From contig CP031740.1 in assembly GCA_022701275.1 (NCBI GenBank), positions 2,863,001-2,927,000 of the forward strand: 64,000 bases of DNA, given 5' to 3'. This document shows, piece after piece, positions 1 through 11,240 of the stretch. The translations under genes were made by a program, and so were the position numbers. The notes under the pieces were generated by a model. That model was not told where the DNA came from. It saw only the letters and a list, made by a program, of their open reading frames with translations, and did no database searches. Every line of letters starts with the position of its first letter. The first letter of the stretch is position 1. This stretch comes from Microcoleus vaginatus PCC 9802 (lineage in GTDB: Bacteria; Cyanobacteriota; Cyanobacteriia; Cyanobacteriales; Microcoleaceae).

Positions 1-2
1 CC

Positions 3-3000
3 CGCCTGTTGGCCGGAGAATCAGTTTTCCAGTACGAAACCACCCACATCGCCAAAGACGGCAGCATGAAACATTTGATGTTCAACGCGATCGCCCTCTA
101 CGACGAAACCGGAAACTTCCTCGGCACCACCGGTACAGCTACCGACATTACCGATCGCAAGCGCGCAGAGTCCGCATTGCAACACGCCAACGCAGAACTA
201 GAGCGCCGAGTAGAAGCACGCACGGCCGAACTGCGCCAGACTTTTGCCGCCCTCACTGCCAGCGAAACCAAGTTTCGGACGATCGCGGCCACCATGCCGG
301 GAGCTTTGTTCCAGTTTTGCAACCGGGACGGAGTTTGGCAAGTTGACTACGTTAGCGATCGCGTCTTCGCTCTCACTGGCGTCACAGCAGCAGAAATGAC
401 GCGAGACTTAAATACATTCATTTCTCGCATCCACCCCGAAGACTTGGAAAGCTACATCGCTTCCGTCAGCGAAGCCGTAGAAAACCTCTCTCCCTGGCAC
501 TATGAAGGGCGGTTAGTCAAGCCCGACGGTGAGATTCGCTGGTGGCAGGGCGACTCCATGCCCACCCGCAGCGAGAACGGCGAAATCGTATTTTGCGGCG
601 TTCAGCTCGACATTACCGATCGCAAAGTTGCCGAAACAGCCATCCGCAACAGCCAGCGGCAGCTAAAAGAAGCCCAGAGACTCGCCCACGTCGGTAATTG
701 GGAAGTCGACGCAATAATGGGAACCGTCACTTGGTCCGAAGAACTCTTTCGCATCTTCGGACTCGAACCGGCCGCCTCTGCCCCCAACCTAGCCGAACAG
801 GTCGCTCTGATCCATCCAGAAGATTTGGAATTGTGGCAGACTCAAGTGGAGCGGGGGCTCGCAGCAGGCATCCCCTTTGATTTGGACCTCCGCCTTTGCC
901 GTCCCGACGGCACGCTGCGGCATCTCAACGCCGTAGGCCGCGCCGAAACCGATGCCAGTGGCAAAGTGCTAAAATTGTTCGGTACGGCGCTCGACATTAC
1001 CGATCGCAAAGCCGCCGAAGCAGCCCTGCGACAAGCAGCAGCCGAGTTAGAAGACAGAGTGAGCGATCGCACGGCCGAACTTTCCCAAGCAGTCGCCCAG
1101 TTAGAACAAGAAATTGGCGATCGAAAAGAAGCAGAAGCAGCGCTACAAGTTTCCGAACAAAACCTGCGAACCATATTTAACAATGTCTACGATGCTATCT
1201 TCATTCACGATTTAGAAGGCAACATTCTCGATGTCAATAATCGAATGTTAGAAATGTACAAAGTGAGCCAGGAACAAGCAACACAATTATCACTTAAAAA
1301 CGACTATTCAAGTGGCGACAATCCCATTGAACAAATGGAAGAACTGTGGGAAAGAGTATTAGCCGGCGAAACACCCCGCGTGGAATGGAAAGCGAGGCGT
1401 CCCAACGACGGTTCAACTTTTGATGCAGAAATTGCCCTCTCCAGGATTCATCTCAACGGCAATCTCAGCGTCATTGCCAACGTCCGAGATATTAGCGATC
1501 GCAAACAGGCAGAAGCAGAACTGCAACAGGCTCAACAGTTTATGGAATCAGTGCTCAACACCATACCTGTAGGAGTATTTGCCAAAGAAGCAGAAGACTT
1601 GCGATTTGTACTGTGGAACCCGGCGGCCAAAGAGTTGCTCGGTTTCAGTGAAGCAGAAGTTAGGGGCAAAAATGATTACGACTTTTTCCCCAGAGAACAA
1701 GCCGAATTTTTCACCGCCAAAGACCGGGAAGCGCTCGCCAGCCGGCAAACTGTAGACATTCCCGAAGAACTGATTCAAACAAGAGAAGGCGATACTCGCA
1801 TATTTCATACGAAGAAAACCGCAATACTCGATGCTGATGGCCAACCGCAATATCTATTAGCTGTCACCGAAGACATTACCGATCGCAAGCGGGGAGAAAT
1901 TGCCTTGAGGCGATCGGAAGCCCGACTCAGACAGCAGGCCGATCGAGAAAAATTGCTCAACAACCTCACTACTCAAATCCGCAATTCCCTCGATTTCGAC
2001 AGCATCATTGCTGTCGCCGTCCAAGAAATTCGCGCTTTCCTGCAGATTGATCGTTGCAACTTTAGCTGGTATCACTGCGACGGGGAGGAACCTTTCTGGG
2101 AAATTATTAAAGAATCTTGCCTCCCCGAACTTCCCCATTTAATAGGTCGCTATAAAGCTTCTGACTTCGGCGCTTTAGGAGAACCGATCTTGCGTCTAGA
2201 AACGCTGCAAGTCGATGATGTCGAAGCAATCGCAGACCCTGTTTGGAGAAAGTCTCTTAGTTCTATGGGGTACCAATCTATATTGGCAATTCCCATGCAG
2301 GCACTTTCGGGGGTCGTGAGTGTTGTTACCTGCTCCCACTCCGCTTCTGTGCGGCATTGGAGCGACAGCGAAGTAGAATTGTTGCAAGCGATTACAGTTC
2401 AATTGGCGATCGCTCTCAACCAAGCCGATCTTTACGCCCAAACTCGCAATAAAGCTCTCGAATTAGAACAAACCTTGCAGCAATTAACCAGCACTCAATC
2501 GCAGTTAATTCAAAATGAAAAAATGTCGAGTCTCGGTCAACTTGTGGCAGGAGTCGCCCACGAAATCAACAACCCAGTTAACTTTATTTACGGCAATCTC
2601 ACCCACGCTAACGACTATACTCAAGACTTGCTACACCTGATCGAACTTTACCAAAATCACTATCCCGATCCAGTCCCGGAAATTCAAGAGGAAGTAGACA
2701 ATATTGAACTCGACTTTCTGATGGAAGACCTGCCCAAGTTGCTTTCTTCAATGAAAGTCGGTGCAGACAGAATTCAACAAATTGTTGCTTCTCTCCGCAC
2801 ATTTTCCCGCATGGACGAAGCGGAAATGAAAGCAGTCAACATCCACGACGGCATAGATAGCACCCTGATGATTTTGCAGCACCGACTCAAAGCTAAACAC
2901 AATCATCCAGAAATTGAGGTGATTAAAGAATACGGTCAACTGCCCTTAGTAGAATGTTATGCCGGACAGTTAAATCAAGTATTTATGAACATCTTGAGCA

Positions 3001-3335
3001 ATGCTTTGGATGCTTTGGAAGAACGGGATCTGCGCCGTTCTGCTGAGGAAATGCGGAAACAGCCGAGCCACATCCGCATCCGCACTGAAATATCGCCAGC
3101 GGGCAAGGTAATCATTCGGATTGCTGACAACGGGCCGGGAATACCGGAGACTGTCGGCACTCGGCTTTTTGACCCGTTTTTTACCACTAAACCCGTGGGT
3201 AAAGGCACTGGGATGGGCTTGTCAATTAGCTATCAAATTGTTACAGACAGACACAACGGGTCGCTGAAATGCACTTCTTCGCTGGGACAGGGTACAGAAT
3301 TGGCGATCGAGATTCCCCTCAAAGCTAATGGTTAA
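3..3335 (+). CDS. Multi-PAS/GAF sensor histidine kinase, 5' end outside window
   Basis: The reading frame is open from base 3, so the true start lies upstream. A TTG at 9 is in frame but lies inside a PAS/PAC module and has no ribosome site. Counting from that TTG, a partial PAS C-terminus (1-45) is followed by PAS modules near 84-205, 222-330, 385-495 and 510-625, each ending in the usual D-I-[TS]-D-R-K linker. Short coiled coils separate some of them. A GAF domain lies near 650-810. The kinase core has the phosphoacceptor His851 in VAHEINNP and an ATPase domain with the N box (NILSNALDALEE), DNGPGIPE and GKGTGMGLS. No membrane segment or receiver domain is visible, so it is probably a soluble kinase that passes phosphate to a separate regulator. 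The GAF lacks a recognisable bilin-binding motif. The stimulus is unknown. The core closely resembles that of the kinase at 58603-63948. Confidence 0.93.
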   Translation, partial: RLLAGESVFQYETTHIAKDGSMKHLMFNAIALYDETGNFLGTTGTATDITDRKRAESALQHANAELERRVEARTAELRQTFAALTASETKFRTIAATMPGALFQFCNRDGVWQVDYVSDRVFALTGVTAAEMTRDLNTFISRIHPEDLESYIASVSEAVENLSPWHYEGRLVKPDGEIRWWQGDSMPTRSENGEIVFCGVQLDITDRKVAETAIRNSQRQLKEAQRLAHVGNWEVDAIMGTVTWSEELFRIFGLEPAASAPNLAEQVALIHPEDLELWQTQVERGLAAGIPFDLDLRLCRPDGTLRHLNAVGRAETDASGKVLKLFGTALDITDRKAAEAALRQAAAELEDRVSDRTAELSQAVAQLEQEIGDRKEAEAALQVSEQNLRTIFNNVYDAIFIHDLEGNILDVNNRMLEMYKVSQEQATQLSLKNDYSSGDNPIEQMEELWERVLAGETPRVEWKARRPNDGSTFDAEIALSRIHLNGNLSVIANVRDISDRKQAEAELQQAQQFMESVLNTIPVGVFAKEAEDLRFVLWNPAAKELLGFSEAEVRGKNDYDFFPREQAEFFTAKDREALASRQTVDIPEELIQTREGDTRIFHTKKTAILDADGQPQYLLAVTEDITDRKRGEIALRRSEARLRQQADREKLLNNLTTQIRNSLDFDSIIAVAVQEIRAFLQIDRCNFSWYHCDGEEPFWEIIKESCLPELPHLIGRYKASDFGALGEPILRLETLQVDDVEAIADPVWRKSLSSMGYQSILAIPMQALSGVVSVVTCSHSASVRHWSDSEVELLQAITVQLAIALNQADLYAQTRNKALELEQTLQQLTSTQSQLIQNEKMSSLGQLVAGVAHEINNPVNFIYGNLTHANDYTQDLLHLIELYQNHYPDPVPEIQEEVDNIELDFLMEDLPKLLSSMKVGADRIQQIVASLRTFSRMDEAEMKAVNIHDGIDSTLMILQHRLKAKHNHPEIEVIKEYGQLPLVECYAGQLNQVFMNILSNALDALEERDLRRSAEEMRKQPSHIRIRTEISPAGKVIIRIADNGPGIPETVGTRLFDPFFTTKPVGKGTGMGLSISYQIVTDRHNGSLKCTSSLGQGTELAIEIPLKANG

Positions 3336-3525
3336 TGGGGAATTGGTAAATTGTAATTGGCAATTCGCCATTGTGAAAGCGTTACTCTGCGTCAGTGGGG
3401 TAATTTTCCACCATATCAAATCCGGTAGCATCGTCCTGATAAAATCCAGTTAATACTCAACAATCAGCGACGGTGCAATCGGAATTGATAGAATTCATCG
3501 GCGTTAATGTGTGTTTATCTGCCCT

Positions 3526-3565
3526 CATCTGCGGTTTTAAAAAGATAATTCCTTAACCGCAGATG
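3526..3565. repeat. Inverted repeat, 11-bp perfect arms
   Basis: CATCTGCGGTT (3526-3536) is the exact reverse complement of AACCGCAGATG (3555-3565), with an 18-base loop. Partial copies of the arm continue downstream (ATGCGGATTCACGCAGATG, about 3578-3596). This suggests a dispersed intergenic repeat rather than a classical terminator, because there is no T-run. Confidence 0.6.
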
Positions 3566-3661
3566 ACAAGGGATTAATGCGGATTCACGCAGATGCAGAC
3601 AATAGATATAGGAATAATTCAGATGCTAACCGATTTGATATCATCAGCGAAAATCTAATTT

Positions 3662-3690
3662 TGATGCACCATTTATTCCCTGGTGCATCA
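3662..3690. terminator. Hairpin between convergent genes, possible bidirectional terminator
   Basis: TGATGCACCA (3662-3671) pairs exactly with TGGTGCATCA (3681-3690) across a 9-base loop and is followed by GTTTTGAG. It lies 73 bases past the minus-strand gene's stop codon and downstream of the plus-strand kinase. It could end both transcripts, but the T-run is weak. Confidence 0.5.
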
Positions 3691-3762
3691 GTTTTGAGAT
3701 TGTGAGTTTGTAGCAAAAATGTCTTCACGGGGTGACGCACCATTTACCAATCTGTACCTCAC

Positions 3763-6700
3763 TCAGTCCATAATTTCTATATTACCGAGATTTATCAGCA
3801 TTTGGGTCACGGTGGAACTGTCCAAAGGTTTAGAAAACCAATATCCCTGAGCTAATTCGCAGTCGAGTTCTCGAAGCTGTGCTAACTGTTCGCCTGTCTC
3901 TACACCTTCGGCGATCGCATTCAATCCCAAATTGTGAGCCAAAGTTACGATCGCCCGCACAATCTGCAAAGGCTGACCCCCGTCGTCACCATTTTCGACA
4001 GCCCCCAAGCGGCTCACAAAAGATCGATCGATCTTCAGTGTATCCAGCGGAAAACGGTGCAAGTAACTCAAAGACGAATAGCCAGTACCGAAATCGTCGA
4101 TCGACAATCGAATATTTCTAGCTTTTAATTGGGCTAGCACAATATTGGCTTTCTTCACATTTTCCACGATCGCGCTTTCAGTAATCTCCAATTTTAAACA
4201 GCTCGGATCGCAGCCCGTTTCTGCTAAAATTTCATCGATTTCCTCGATTAAATTCGGCATACCTAACTGTTTAGGAGAGAGATTGACGCTCATTGTTAAT
4301 TGCGAAGGAGCAATAATTGGTAATTTAAAATTCGGAATTGGTACCTGGGAACTTGTACGGAACGTAGCCGAAGTATTGGTAATTGGGAATTGGGAATTGG
4401 TAATAGAGGAGTGAAAATCGCTAATCGGGAATTGGTAGCTGGGAATTGGTAATTTTTTACCGATTCTTTCTTGCCTGTGACCAATACTGGGGCTACGCTC
4501 AGTAAAAGTTCCGTGTTCCTCATTCCCTGTATCTGTTACATCTAAATCCCCTACATTGCCCGTTGCCCTCTTCCCTGTTGTCACCGTGACCGAAGTCGAA
4601 GCGCCTTCTTCATTTTTGTTACCCTGAGCGAGTTGCCCTAAGTGAAGCCGAAGGGAGTCGAAGGGTTTTGTTCCGACTTCCATTGGACTTCTTCTCTCTT
4701 CCTCCGTTAACATTTCTTGCCAAATCCGCAATTGCTGACAAGCTTCCCGCAACACCCAGGCTCCCAGAGGCACGATCAAACCTGTTTCTTCAGCTACAGG
4801 GATAAAAGTAGACGGCGGAACTAGACCCCGAACTGGGTGGTGCCAGCGCACTAAGGCCTCAAAACCTTCGATCGCACCGCTGGCGATCGAAACAATCGGT
4901 TGGTAGTGCAAAATAAAGTGCGAACATTGATCTTTTGTCTCCCCTAATTCCTCCTTGCCCAAAATAGCCAACCGCAGGTCAGTTTCTAACTGCAACAGCG
5001 ACATAGTTTGGTCGTGCATCGCCAAATTAAAGACTTCGTGGCGCGCCTTACCCAAAGCTTTAGCGCGGTACATAGCGATGTCAGCATCGCGTAGGAATTC
5101 TTCCGGGTGAGTGTACGAATTTGATTCGCCACTGGCGGTGGCGTCGCCTCGACTGAAAACAATGCCAATGCTAGCGGTGGTAAATACTTCGTGCCCTTCA
5201 AGATGAAACGGCTTCGTCAGTTCTGTTTGTATCTTTTTAGCTGCGAGGGTGGCGTCGCTGAGGCTCTGAATGTGGTCTAGCAGGATGGTGAATTCGTCTC
5301 CCCCCAGCCGGGCGACGGTATCAGAAACCCGGACGCAGGTTTGCAGTCGCTGCGCGAGGGCGATTAGCAGTTTGTCTCCTAAAACGTGTCCTAAAGAATC
5401 ATTAACTACTTTGAAGCGGTCTAAATCTAGGAAAAGTAAACCAAATTTGTAATCGGGGGACTGATTGGATCGGCGGATGGCTTGTCCTAGCCTGTCTAGG
5501 AACAAAAGGCGGTTGGGCAAACCTGTCAGCGCATCGTGAAAAGCGCCGTGCAGCAGTTCCCGTTCTACTCGCTTGCGCTCGGTGACATCTCGGATAATAA
5601 TCTGGGCGGCGGTCGAGCCTTGATAAGTAGCGGGGATGCCCGCAACTTCAACGTCTATTATTTGTCCATCGAACCGAATCAGTTTTTGTTCGGCAAGGTC
5701 GAGCGGCTGATTTTCTGTCTCGACTAGCCGAATGCGCTCTCTGGCTGTTTCCACATAGTTTGGATGGACGAAATGCAATACCGGAAAGCCGATTAGCGCC
5801 TCGGGAGAGTTCGCACCGAGGAGTTTAGCGCCGGCAGCATTGATGTAGGCGATTTTCCCTTGACTGTGAACGGCGATCGCTTCGGGAGATAGTTCTACTA
5901 AACGGCGATAGCGTTCTTCACTTTCTTTGAGAGATACTATCAACTCGCATCGCTCTTTTTCAGCCTGCTGGCGTTCGACTTCCATTTGGTGAACCGCCAG
6001 AATTTTGCCAATACTTTGAGCCATCAATTCTATAATTTCTATTTCCTCGTACTGAAATTTCTTTTTCTTTATTTCTCTAGAGCTAAAACTCAAAGTCCCG
6101 TAAGTTTTGTTATTAACAAATATCGGGGTTCCGATGTAAGATTCCGAGGGGCATTTTTGATAAGCTGGATGTTTTCGCATCTCAGGAACTACTCCTATAT
6201 GAGAATACGAAACTGTTTTGTTAAGTTGAATGACGGCAGCGCAGTAAGTATCGCTGAGGTTCAATTCACAACCTCGCACTAAGTATTCTAAATCTGTTTT
6301 CGCTGCTCGGACAATAAAAGTCTCGCGGTCAACTTCAGCCATGATCCCCCTAGAAAGTCCAAACATCAAACAGCCTGCTGTTAGATAATCGTCAACCAGT
6401 TCTTCAAAGTTTTGATAATGATAAGTTGTAATCCGGTGCAAGTGTTTGAGATTAGCGCTAAAAGCTGCTAAAGCTTGAGAATTTAAAAATAATTCTTCTT
6501 CCGAACGCTGGCGGTCGGTAATGTCTGTTTGTACTCCAATAAAGTGGGTTAAGTGTCGCCGCGAGTTGTAAACCGGAGCGATCGACAGTTCGTGCCAAAA
6601 AGGCGTGCCGTCTTTCCGAAAGTTGCGTAATATAACTTGAGATTCTCTGCCTTCTTCAATCGCAACTCGCAATTGTTTGGCAGCGGGAGTGTGAGTGTCT

Positions 6701-7890
6701 GTCCCCTGCAAAAATCGGCAATTTTTCCCCATTAACTCGTCTCTGCGATAACCAGTAATCCGCTCAAAACTGGGATTTACATAAATAATCGGATTATCTG
6801 CAACTGTCGCGTCGGTGATGGCAATGCCGTTGCTACAACTTTCGATCGCCCGTTCCATCATTTGTAAGCGCTCTTGCGATAGAATGCGCTCGATCGCCGC
6901 AGCTAACAAGTTGGCGATCGCTTCTACAAAATAAACGTCATCTTGACTGAAAACCCGCCTTTGGCTGGTATGAACCCCCAAAATGCCCCAGGCCTGCGAG
7001 GAGGAACTGTTCGTTGGTTCTGCTTGTCCCCAGTTGCTCCCCAGTCCTCGATTGCCGGGAATAATTACAGTAACGCCGCTGACAGCCCGGTGGTTATGCA
7101 GTAGCGGCAACTCGCTAAAGCGCGTTTCCACCCGCAAATCTTCGACGATTGTCGGTTCGCCCACTAGCAATGTGTAACCTGCTTGCGATCGGGCAGAAGC
7201 GGCAACAGTAGCGCTGCCGACGAGGCCCGACTGCCAGCCAACCCCCGCTCGCAGCAGAAAAGCATGACCAGAGGGCAACAGTTCTAACAACTGACAATAA
7301 TCAACGTCCAGGGTTTGAGCAATTAAAACCGCAGCTTTGTCCATCAGTGCAGACAAATCTGTTTCGGCCAGGGCCTGCTGCCCCAAGTAAGCGACTGCCG
7401 CTTGCTGGCGGGCCCGCGAGTGGATTGACGTGAGCAATTCCTGCTCCTTCGCGGCCGCTCGTTTCCGATCAGTAATGTCGCTGAACACCGACAGAACAGC
7501 TTTCCCCGACACCAATGTCAGATACCGCATTGATACACTTGCCCAAAACAGCGTGCCGTCAGCTTTTTTGAGGCGGACTTCTGTCTCGCGGACGTGTCCG
7601 TTGCGGGCGAGTCGCACCAGCAGTTCCTGGCGGTCTGCGGGGTTGTGGTAGAGCATTTCGGCTTTTTGGCGGTCGATCGACTTGAATCCTGTGAACCCGA
7701 AAGCCTCACGGCATAAATCGTTGCTATAAAGAATTGTGCTGTCCGCCAGACTGCTGACGATCAGGGGCATCGGCATTGAGTTGGCGATCGTCAGCAGTAA
7801 TTCTTTGGTTCCTTGCGGCTCTTTGTACAAGTCTGGCTGGGAGGCCCAGCCGTGATAGTCTTCAGAGTTTTCAGGGATAAAACTTTCCAT
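3763..7890 (-). CDS. LOV/PAS/GAF-GGDEF-EAL cyclic-di-GMP turnover protein
   Basis: The 1375-residue protein should make or break cyclic di-GMP. Order: PAS (about 25-140), GAF (165-340), a LOV-type PAS (345-465) with the flavin-photoadduct motif GKNCRFLQG (Cys391), GAF (495-665), PAS (680-800), GGDEF (805-970) and EAL (985-1370). The GGDEF loop is intact at about 863-867. The inhibitory RxxD site (RVSD) lies exactly five residues before it, so an active, product-inhibited cyclase is plausible. The EAL domain keeps [27 protein letters not shown] and AEGVET, so a phosphodiesterase is also plausible. Between the helix ending LRIWQEM and the strand TMSVNLSP there are roughly 130 extra residues encoded by short intergenic-type repeats (see findings). 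No membrane segment is visible. The gene is divergent from acnB. The presence of the LOV cysteine suggests blue-light input. Confidence 0.95.
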   Translation of the reverse strand: MESFIPENSEDYHGWASQPDLYKEPQGTKELLLTIANSMPMPLIVSSLADSTILYSNDLCREAFGFTGFKSIDRQKAEMLYHNPADRQELLVRLARNGHVRETEVRLKKADGTLFWASVSMRYLTLVSGKAVLSVFSDITDRKRAAAKEQELLTSIHSRARQQAAVAYLGQQALAETDLSALMDKAAVLIAQTLDVDYCQLLELLPSGHAFLLRAGVGWQSGLVGSATVAASARSQAGYTLLVGEPTIVEDLRVETRFSELPLLHNHRAVSGVTVIIPGNRGLGSNWGQAEPTNSSSSQAWGILGVHTSQRRVFSQDDVYFVEAIANLLAAAIERILSQERLQMMERAIESCSNGIAITDATVADNPIIYVNPSFERITGYRRDELMGKNCRFLQGTDTHTPAAKQLRVAIEEGRESQVILRNFRKDGTPFWHELSIAPVYNSRRHLTHFIGVQTDITDRQRSEEELFLNSQALAAFSANLKHLHRITTYHYQNFEELVDDYLTAGCLMFGLSRGIMAEVDRETFIVRAAKTDLEYLVRGCELNLSDTYCAAVIQLNKTVSYSHIGVVPEMRKHPAYQKCPSESYIGTPIFVNNKTYGTLSFSSREIKKKKFQYEEIEIIELMAQSIGKILAVHQMEVERQQAEKERCELIVSLKESEERYRRLVELSPEAIAVHSQGKIAYINAAGAKLLGANSPEALIGFPVLHFVHPNYVETARERIRLVETENQPLDLAEQKLIRFDGQIIDVEVAGIPATYQGSTAAQIIIRDVTERKRVERELLHGAFHDALTGLPNRLLFLDRLGQAIRRSNQSPDYKFGLLFLDLDRFKVVNDSLGHVLGDKLLIALAQRLQTCVRVSDTVARLGGDEFTILLDHIQSLSDATLAAKKIQTELTKPFHLEGHEVFTTASIGIVFSRGDATASGESNSYTHPEEFLRDADIAMYRAKALGKARHEVFNLAMHDQTMSLLQLETDLRLAILGKEELGETKDQCSHFILHYQPIVSIASGAIEGFEALVRWHHPVRGLVPPSTFIPVAEETGLIVPLGAWVLREACQQLRIWQEMLTEEERRSPMEVGTKPFDSLRLHLGQLAQGNKNEEGASTSVTVTTGKRATGNVGDLDVTDTGNEEHGTFTERSPSIGHRQERIGKKLPIPSYQFPISDFHSSITNSQFPITNTSATFRTSSQVPIPNFKLPIIAPSQLTMSVNLSPKQLGMPNLIEEIDEILAETGCDPSCLKLEITESAIVENVKKANIVLAQLKARNIRLSIDDFGTGYSSLSYLHRFPLDTLKIDRSFVSRLGAVENGDDGGQPLQIVRAIVTLAHNLGLNAIAEGVETGEQLAQLRELDCELAQGYWFSKPLDSSTVTQMLINLGNIEIMD
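4293..4690 (-). repeat. Repeat-derived in-frame insertion within the EAL domain
   Basis: On the plus strand this stretch is built from GGGAATTGG/GGTAATT units (clusters near 4309-4360, 4376-4410 and 4424-4455), followed by GCTACGCTCAG and TCGAAGGG-type elements near 4490-4665. The same GGAATTGG units occur in intergenic DNA at 3336-3371 and 31512-31580. The frame stays open throughout and encodes a segment rich in Pro, Ile, Ser, Thr and Asn at about residues 1062-1196, where other EAL domains have a short loop. Confidence 0.8.
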
Positions 7891-8461
7891 TTTTTAATCG
7901 ATCCATTAGCAGGATAACTTTTTTAAACTTGTGGTAAATGACGATTTCAGATGCAGAGCATTGGTAACAACTGAAGACTTAATTTCATTTGTCAATCAGT
8001 AAGATTACTCAAAAAAACTGCTTTTCTAGGAGTAGAAAATTCGCGATTTGGGAGTGGGTCGGCATAAATATGCTGCTCGGCATGATTCCTCGATCGCGCC
8101 AATCTGAGTTTTGTACCCACAATCCGAGTAAATTCTGAGCACAATTGCTCATTGACAAATGCTTCCCTAGCTTTAGTTGTCAGGGATGGATGCAGAGGAC
8201 GATCGACAGTAGCCCACAACACATTAATCTTAACCACAACAATGCAACTGACGGCCTCTACACTACTCGACTGGAGTTTGATCTCCTGCACTCCCGGTGG
8301 AGAACACATCTGCCTTTGGTATGAAAATCTACAGTTTTTAAAGTTGCGTTAAGTTTTGATAAGAGCGAGGTACTTTACCCAATGTGCAGCGGAAGCTCCT
8401 AATCTAAAAAGTAAAGTCACCTGCAAACAACCACCGAATACTATCCGAGGAGAGAGGAGAA
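7891..8461. promoter_or_regulatory. Divergent promoter region between GGDEF-EAL gene and acnB
   Basis: About 570 bases separate the two divergent starts, and no credible gene is seen. The DNA just before acnB is AT-rich with TACTAT at about 8440 as a possible -10 element, then the ribosome site GAGGAGAGAGGAGA directly before the acnB ATG. No operator was recognised. Confidence 0.45.
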
Positions 8462-11077
8462 ATGCTTGAATCTTACCGCCGTAACGCTGCCGAACGGGCG
8501 GCTTTGGGAATTCCACCGTTGCCGCTAGACGCCCAGCAAACATCGGAACTGTGTGAACTGCTGAAAAATCCGCCGGCTGGAGAAGAAGAAACGTTAATAG
8601 AATTGTTGCGCGATCGCGTCCCGCCCGGAGTAGACAACGCCGCCTACGTCAAAGCTGGTTTTTTAACGGGCATTGCTAAAGGGGAAATCCACAGCCCCCT
8701 AATTGCTCCCAAATGGGCCGTTTACCTGCTGGGGACAATGATGGGCGGTTACAACGTCCAATCTTTAATCGATTTACTTAATCCCACTGCCGAGGTCGCC
8801 ATTCCCGCCACCGCAGCCCGGGCACTGAGCAAAACGTTGTTAGTATTCGACGCTTTCCACGACGTTATAGCTTTGTCTGATACCAATCCCTACGCCAAGC
8901 AGGTAGTCGATTCTTGGGCGGATGCCGAGTGGTTTACGGGTCGTCCTGTGTTGCCAGAAGCGATTACCGTTACAGTGCTCAAAGTTCCTGGAGAAACGAA
9001 TACTGACGACTTGTCGCCAGCACCTGATGCTACCACGCGGCCCGATATTCCCCTGCACGCTTTGGCGATGCTGGAGAGTAAGATGCCAGGAACCTTGCAA
9101 ACCATTGCACACTTGAAGCAAAAAGGCCATCCCGTAGCCTATGTTGGTGATGTTGTCGGCACCGGTTCCTCGCGGAAATCGGCGATTAATTCTGTGCTGT
9201 GGCACATTGGCAATGATATTCCGTTTGTGCCTAACAAGCGCAGTGGCGGTTATATTTTAGGAAGTGCGATCGCCCCGATTTTCTTCAATACCGCTGAAGA
9301 TTCCGGCGCTTTGCCGATCGAATGCGATGTCTCCAAAATGGAAACAGGAATGGTAATTACCATCCATCCATACAAAGGCGAAATCACCAACGAAGCCGGA
9401 GAAATCATCTCCACCTTCACCCTCAAACCCGACACCATTTTAGACGAAGTTCGCGCCGGTGGTCGAATTCCGCTATTAATTGGACGAACTTTAACGGACA
9501 AAACTCGCGCAGCTTTAGGACTAGAACCCAGCACTATTTTTACCCGTCCTACAATCCCAGTAGATACGGGCAAAGGCTTCACTTTAGCACAAAAAATGGT
9601 AGGCAAAGCTTGCGGTTTGTCCGGCGTTCGTCCCGGTACATCTTGCGAACCAGTCATGACAACAGTCGGCTCGCAAGATACCACCGGGCCGATGACTCGG
9701 GACGAATTGAAAGAACTTGCTTGTTTGGGATTTAGCGCCGATTTGGTAATTCAAAGTTTCTGCCACACCGCCGCTTATCCGAAACCAGTTGATGTCAAAA
9801 CTCACCATGAATTACCCGATTTCATCTCAGAGCGGGGCGGCATAGCTTTGCGTCCCGGAGACGGCATAATTCACTCCTGGCTGAATCGAATGTTATTGCC
9901 GGATACAGTGGGAACTGGCGGCGATTCTCACACTCGTTTTCCTTTGGGAATTTCCTTTCCTGCGGGTTCGGGATTAGTGGCATTTGCTGCTGCTTTGGGC
10001 GTCATGCCTTTGGATATGCCGGAATCGGTTTTAGTGCGGTTTAAAGGTGAATTGCAGCCGGGAGTAACGCTCAGGGATGTGGTGAATGCCATTCCCTATG
10101 TAGCAATTCAAAAAGGTTTGCTAACCGTCGAGAAACAGAACAAGAAAAACATCTTTTCTGGGCGGATTATGGAGATTGAAGGTTTGCCGAATTTGAAGGT
10201 CGAGCAGGCTTTTGAATTGACCGATGCGACTGCTGAGCGTTCTTGTGCTGGATGCACGATTAAACTGAGCGTGGAGACTGTTTCTGAGTACATTCGTTCT
10301 AATGTCGCGCTGCTGAAAAACATGGTGGCGCGGGGCTATCAAGATGCGCGGACGATGATGCGCCGGGTAGCGAAGATGGAGGAATGGCTGGCAAATCCGG
10401 TACTGCTGGAGGCTGATGCTGATGCGGAATATGTGGAGGTAATCGAGATCGATCTGAACGAGATTAAAGAGCCCATTGTGGCTGCTCCCAATGACCCGGA
10501 TAATGTTAAGTTGTTGAGTGAGGTTGCGGGCGATCGCGTTGACGAAGTATTTGTCGGTTCCTGCATGACAAATATCGGTCACTACCGCGCCACTGCAAAG
10601 GTGTTGGAAGGTGCAGGGGAAGTGAAAACTCGCCTGTGGATTTGTCCGCCAACTCGGATGGACGAACAGCAACTCAAAGAAGAAGGTTTCTACAGCATTT
10701 TTGGAGCCGCTGGAGCTCGCACAGAAATGCCCGGTTGCAGTCTTTGTATGGGCAATCAAGCGCGGGTTAAAGATGCCACAACGGTTTTTTCAACTTCTAC
10801 TCGCAACTTTAACAACCGCATGGGCAAAGATGCACAAGTTTATCTTGGTTCAGCGGAATTGGCGGCAGTTTGTTCGCTGTTAGGTCGCATTCCTACAGTC
10901 CAAGAATACAATGAGATTGTGGCGAAGAGAATCGATCCTTTTGCTGGCGATTTGTATCGGTATTTGAATTTCGATCAAATTGCTGGTTTTGAGGATGAAG
11001 GGCGAGTGATTGCTTTGGAAGATATGCCTCGAATTGAGGATATTTTGGGAATTCCCGATGGTGTATTGAGCAAGTAA
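8462..11077 (+). CDS. acnB: Aconitate hydratase B / 2-methylisocitrate dehydratase
   Basis: This 871-residue enzyme isomerises citrate and isocitrate through cis-aconitate in the cytosol. It supplies 2-oxoglutarate for nitrogen assimilation in cyanobacteria. The N-terminus ([20 protein letters not shown]) is the helical HEAT-like region specific to AcnB. The swivel domain comes before the catalytic domains, as expected for AcnB rather than AcnA. The three 4Fe-4S ligands are visible as Cys701 (GSCMTN), Cys759 and Cys762 (GCSLCMG). The length matches the family. A strong purine-rich ribosome site (GGAGAGAGGAGA) sits directly before the ATG. The gene stands alone and ends in a clear intrinsic terminator, so it is probably monocistronic. 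Nothing unusual is seen in the protein. Confidence 0.98.
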   Translation: MLESYRRNAAERAALGIPPLPLDAQQTSELCELLKNPPAGEEETLIELLRDRVPPGVDNAAYVKAGFLTGIAKGEIHSPLIAPKWAVYLLGTMMGGYNVQSLIDLLNPTAEVAIPATAARALSKTLLVFDAFHDVIALSDTNPYAKQVVDSWADAEWFTGRPVLPEAITVTVLKVPGETNTDDLSPAPDATTRPDIPLHALAMLESKMPGTLQTIAHLKQKGHPVAYVGDVVGTGSSRKSAINSVLWHIGNDIPFVPNKRSGGYILGSAIAPIFFNTAEDSGALPIECDVSKMETGMVITIHPYKGEITNEAGEIISTFTLKPDTILDEVRAGGRIPLLIGRTLTDKTRAALGLEPSTIFTRPTIPVDTGKGFTLAQKMVGKACGLSGVRPGTSCEPVMTTVGSQDTTGPMTRDELKELACLGFSADLVIQSFCHTAAYPKPVDVKTHHELPDFISERGGIALRPGDGIIHSWLNRMLLPDTVGTGGDSHTRFPLGISFPAGSGLVAFAAALGVMPLDMPESVLVRFKGELQPGVTLRDVVNAIPYVAIQKGLLTVEKQNKKNIFSGRIMEIEGLPNLKVEQAFELTDATAERSCAGCTIKLSVETVSEYIRSNVALLKNMVARGYQDARTMMRRVAKMEEWLANPVLLEADADAEYVEVIEIDLNEIKEPIVAAPNDPDNVKLLSEVAGDRVDEVFVGSCMTNIGHYRATAKVLEGAGEVKTRLWICPPTRMDEQQLKEEGFYSIFGAAGARTEMPGCSLCMGNQARVKDATTVFSTSTRNFNNRMGKDAQVYLGSAELAAVCSLLGRIPTVQEYNEIVAKRIDPFAGDLYRYLNFDQIAGFEDEGRVIALEDMPRIEDILGIPDGVLSK

Positions 11078-11087
11078 AAAGTGGGGC

Positions 11088-11114
11088 GGGCGAGCGCTCG
11101 CTCGCCCTTTTTTT
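11088..11114 (+). terminator. Rho-independent terminator of acnB
   Basis: GGGCGAGCG and CGCTCGCCC form a perfect GC-rich stem with a tiny loop (11088-11107), followed by seven T (11108-11114). It lies 11 bases after the acnB stop. Confidence 0.92.
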
Positions 11115-11240
11115 ATAATATGAGTAGGGGTTCACGCCTGCATCTCTAATTCACATCCAGGATATTGATCGACCCGGCCCCATCCCCTTTTCGTAAATCA
11201 ATCGAACTTTATATAAATCTGAGAAAGGAGAAAAGTGATT

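Larger units (their letters stand above)
3336..3762. other. Intergenic region between convergent genes
   Basis: No gene is supported here. The first 40 bases hold AATTGG/TTGTAATTGG-type repeats of the same family found inside the following gene. Inverted repeats follow at 3526-3565 and 3662-3690. The region separates the histidine kinase from the convergent GGDEF-EAL gene. Confidence 0.6.

Noticed and set aside
10121-10759. Minus-strand open frame of 212 codons inside acnB
   Set aside because: acnB is certain on the other strand, and the antisense frame shows no domain or start signal.
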